From the NCBI RefSeq assembly GCF_020709055.1, contig NZ_JAJFCK010000036.1, positions 1 to 25,172 on the forward strand: 25,172 nucleotides of DNA. The letters are read 5' to 3'. Below, one piece after another: positions 23,776-25,172 of the stretch (within the stretch, counting starts at the first letter, position 1; each line of letters starts with the position of its first letter). The notes under the pieces were generated by a model. That model had not been told where the DNA came from. It made no database searches and saw only the letters and a program-made list of their open reading frames with translations. Source of the DNA: Ruminococcus callidus (GTDB taxonomy: Bacteria; Bacillota; Clostridia; Oscillospirales; Ruminococcaceae). A program made the position numbers and the translations under genes.

Positions 23776-25113
23776 ATGACGGTACTGTATCAACCTCAAT
23801 ATGTATATCTGGACCATGCATTTCAGAAGGGCATGGGTGTCCTTTGCGAGGACGGGAAAATCAAGGAAACCGGAACGCTCGAATTGCTGGCGCAAAAATA
23901 TCCGGAGGCGAAGCGAGAGGTTTGGGACAATCTGGTGATGACTGCCGGTACTGTCAATGTACATAACCACTGCTTCCAGAGCCTGCTGCGTGGTCTGTCC
24001 TGCGACCGCCCGTTTCTGGAGTGGCGGGATGAGGCGCTCTACCGGTTCTCGCCCCGTCTGACCAGAGAGGACATCTACCGTGGTGCGGTTTTTGCATTCA
24101 GCGAGATGATGAAGTGCGGTGTGACCACAGTGAGCGATTTCTTTTATATGCACACTTACGGCAGAGAAAGTGATGAGATGATCGTGAAAGCTGCGCAGGA
24201 TGTGGGCATTCGTCTGGTGCTGGCACGCACCATGTACGACTGGGACGGCGCACCGGCTGGCTATGTGGAGGACGTTGCCACGGCAACGGAGAACACACGG
24301 GAGCTGATGAAGAAATACAACGGCACCGGCGACCAGATGGTTACGGTTCTGCCGGCACCTCACAGCCTTCATGCAGCTTCTACAGAGATGGTACTGGCAG
24401 GGCATCAGCTGGCACGGGAGATGGGCTGCTGCTATCACATCCACGTGGCAGAGGAGCCGTTCGAGGTGGAACAGGTGATGCGGGAACACGACGGTATGAC
24501 GCCCATCGAATATCTGGATCACATCGGCGTGGTGGATGACAGCATGGTCATCGTCCACGGCGTCTGGCTCAAACAGGCGGAGATCGAGCTGCTGGGCAGA
24601 AAGGGCGGAAAGCTGGCATATTGCCCGTCCAGCAACATGTTTTTAGCAGACGGCATTACCAATCTGGTGGACATGAAGAAGAGTGGTGTGCTCATCGGAC
24701 TGGGAACAGACGGCGCTTGTTCCAACAACCGCATCAGTGTCTTTGAGGAGATGCGCATGGCAGCGCTGCTGCAAAAGGCATCTACCCTCAACGCCATGTG
24801 CCTGAATTATGAGGATGCGTTCCGCATGGGAACGGAGGACGGCGGAAAGCTGCTGGGACTGCCCGTCGGTGAGATCAAGGCGGGGAATTATGCCGACTTT
24901 GTGGGCGTGCGAACGGATGTCATGTCTATGCAGCCCATCTCCGATTCCGGCGAACAGATTTTACCGAATCTGGTGTACTCCATGCAGCCGGATGCCATTG
25001 CACGTGTGGTGGTCAACGGTGAAACCACCATGCAGGACGGCAAGCTGCTGCGCATCAGCGAACCGGAGGTTCTGGAAATGGTACAGCAGACCATGCACAG
25101 CATTGGCGCATAA
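23776..25113 (+). CDS. Amidohydrolase of the SsnA/HutF/8-oxoguanine deaminase type
   Basis: Metal-dependent hydrolase of the amidohydrolase superfamily (COG0402-like), 445 residues. Relatives deaminate or hydrolyse C=N bonds of heterocycles and formimino compounds. The metal ligands are visible: H63 and H65 in VNVHNHCFQSLLRG, H221/H223 in YHIHVAEE, H261 in IVHGVW and D312 in GTDGACSNN. The HNHCFQ segment lies between the forms I recall for formimidoylglutamate deiminase (HSHAFQ) and 8-oxoguanine deaminase (HHHFYQ). It is the last operon gene in view, 17 bases after the M20 gene. It may replace the missing imidazolonepropionase step or deaminate a ring-opened product. The exact reaction cannot be read from sequence. 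Confidence 0.87.
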   Translation: MTVLYQPQYVYLDHAFQKGMGVLCEDGKIKETGTLELLAQKYPEAKREVWDNLVMTAGTVNVHNHCFQSLLRGLSCDRPFLEWRDEALYRFSPRLTREDIYRGAVFAFSEMMKCGVTTVSDFFYMHTYGRESDEMIVKAAQDVGIRLVLARTMYDWDGAPAGYVEDVATATENTRELMKKYNGTGDQMVTVLPAPHSLHAASTEMVLAGHQLAREMGCCYHIHVAEEPFEVEQVMREHDGMTPIEYLDHIGVVDDSMVIVHGVWLKQAEIELLGRKGGKLAYCPSSNMFLADGITNLVDMKKSGVLIGLGTDGACSNNRISVFEEMRMAALLQKASTLNAMCLNYEDAFRMGTEDGGKLLGLPVGEIKAGNYADFVGVRTDVMSMQPISDSGEQILPNLVYSMQPDAIARVVVNGETTMQDGKLLRISEPEVLEMVQQTMHSIGA

Positions 25114-25118
25114 TCACA

Positions 25119-25169
25119 GAGCTTGTGTTCATAGGAAATATATGCGGATTTTCGAGCAAATTTTTTTGC
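25119..25169 (-). repeat. Right copy of the window-end inverted repeat
   Basis: The reverse complement of 25119-25169 matches 1-52: 33 of 39 core positions (25157-25119 against 14-52) plus a matching A/T-rich outer part with one gap. It starts only six bases after the stop of the last amidohydrolase. On the plus strand it ends in a run of seven T (25161-25167), but the preceding stem is too weak to call a terminator. The copy may continue beyond the window. Confidence 0.75.
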
Positions 25170-25172
25170 AGA

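Noticed and set aside
1..25172. CRISPR array, rRNA genes, transposase, toxin-antitoxin or phage genes
   Set aside because: I looked for spaced repeats and for these gene types and found none.

Overview
The window looks like chromosomal DNA of a low-to-mid GC Gram-positive anaerobe of the Clostridia, most likely an Oscillospirales-type gut bacterium. The reasons are strong AGGAGG-type ribosome binding sites before almost every gene, a clostridial-style pst-phoU-phoB/phoR block, ferredoxin-dependent 2-oxoacid oxidation (IorAB) paired with an ADP-forming acyl-CoA synthetase, and a long-form urocanase. This placement is inference; no 16S or marker gene is present.

Region 1 (1-6738) is a complete phosphate-uptake and phosphate-sensing operon: pstS, pstC, pstA, pstB, phoU, then a PhoB/PhoP-type response regulator and a PhoR-type kinase. 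It has a recognisable promoter with an 11-bp-periodic Pho-box-like repeat and a structured leader. The PstS protein is circularly permuted: the half that is normally C-terminal comes first, straight after the lipoprotein signal.

Region 2 (6756-6930) is a single tRNA-Gln(TTG) with a consensus promoter. A 12-bp inverted repeat flanks the -10 element. A 20-bp-stem terminator follows, which also serves the convergent gene.

Region 3 (6950-9955, minus strand) is one very large regulator of about 1000 residues: OmpR-like winged helix, bacterial transcriptional activation domain (BTAD), NTPase and TPR-like repeats. It is divergent from the operon that follows and is probably its activator.

Region 4 (10250-25113, plus strand) is a tight operon of twelve genes: a urocanase homologue, a split aconitase-X (large and small), IorA and IorB, an ADP-forming acyl-CoA synthetase, two tandem 2-hydroxyacid dehydrogenases, an AlsS-like thiamine-diphosphate enzyme, a small protein I do not recognise, an AllC/HyuC-type M20 amidohydrolase and an SsnA/HutF-type amidohydrolase. 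Classical histidine-utilisation partners (HutH, HutI, HutG) are absent. I read the set as a fermentative route that hydrates and opens an imidazole-like N-heterocycle, produces a 2-oxo acid, oxidises it through an acyl-CoA with ATP formation, and reduces part of it to a 2-hydroxy acid. The true substrate is unknown, and this operon is the best candidate for an undescribed system.

The two extreme ends of the window carry an imperfect inverted repeat of about 50 bp (1-52 against 25119-25169). This suggests a dispersed repeat family, possibly the reason the assembled sequence stops there.
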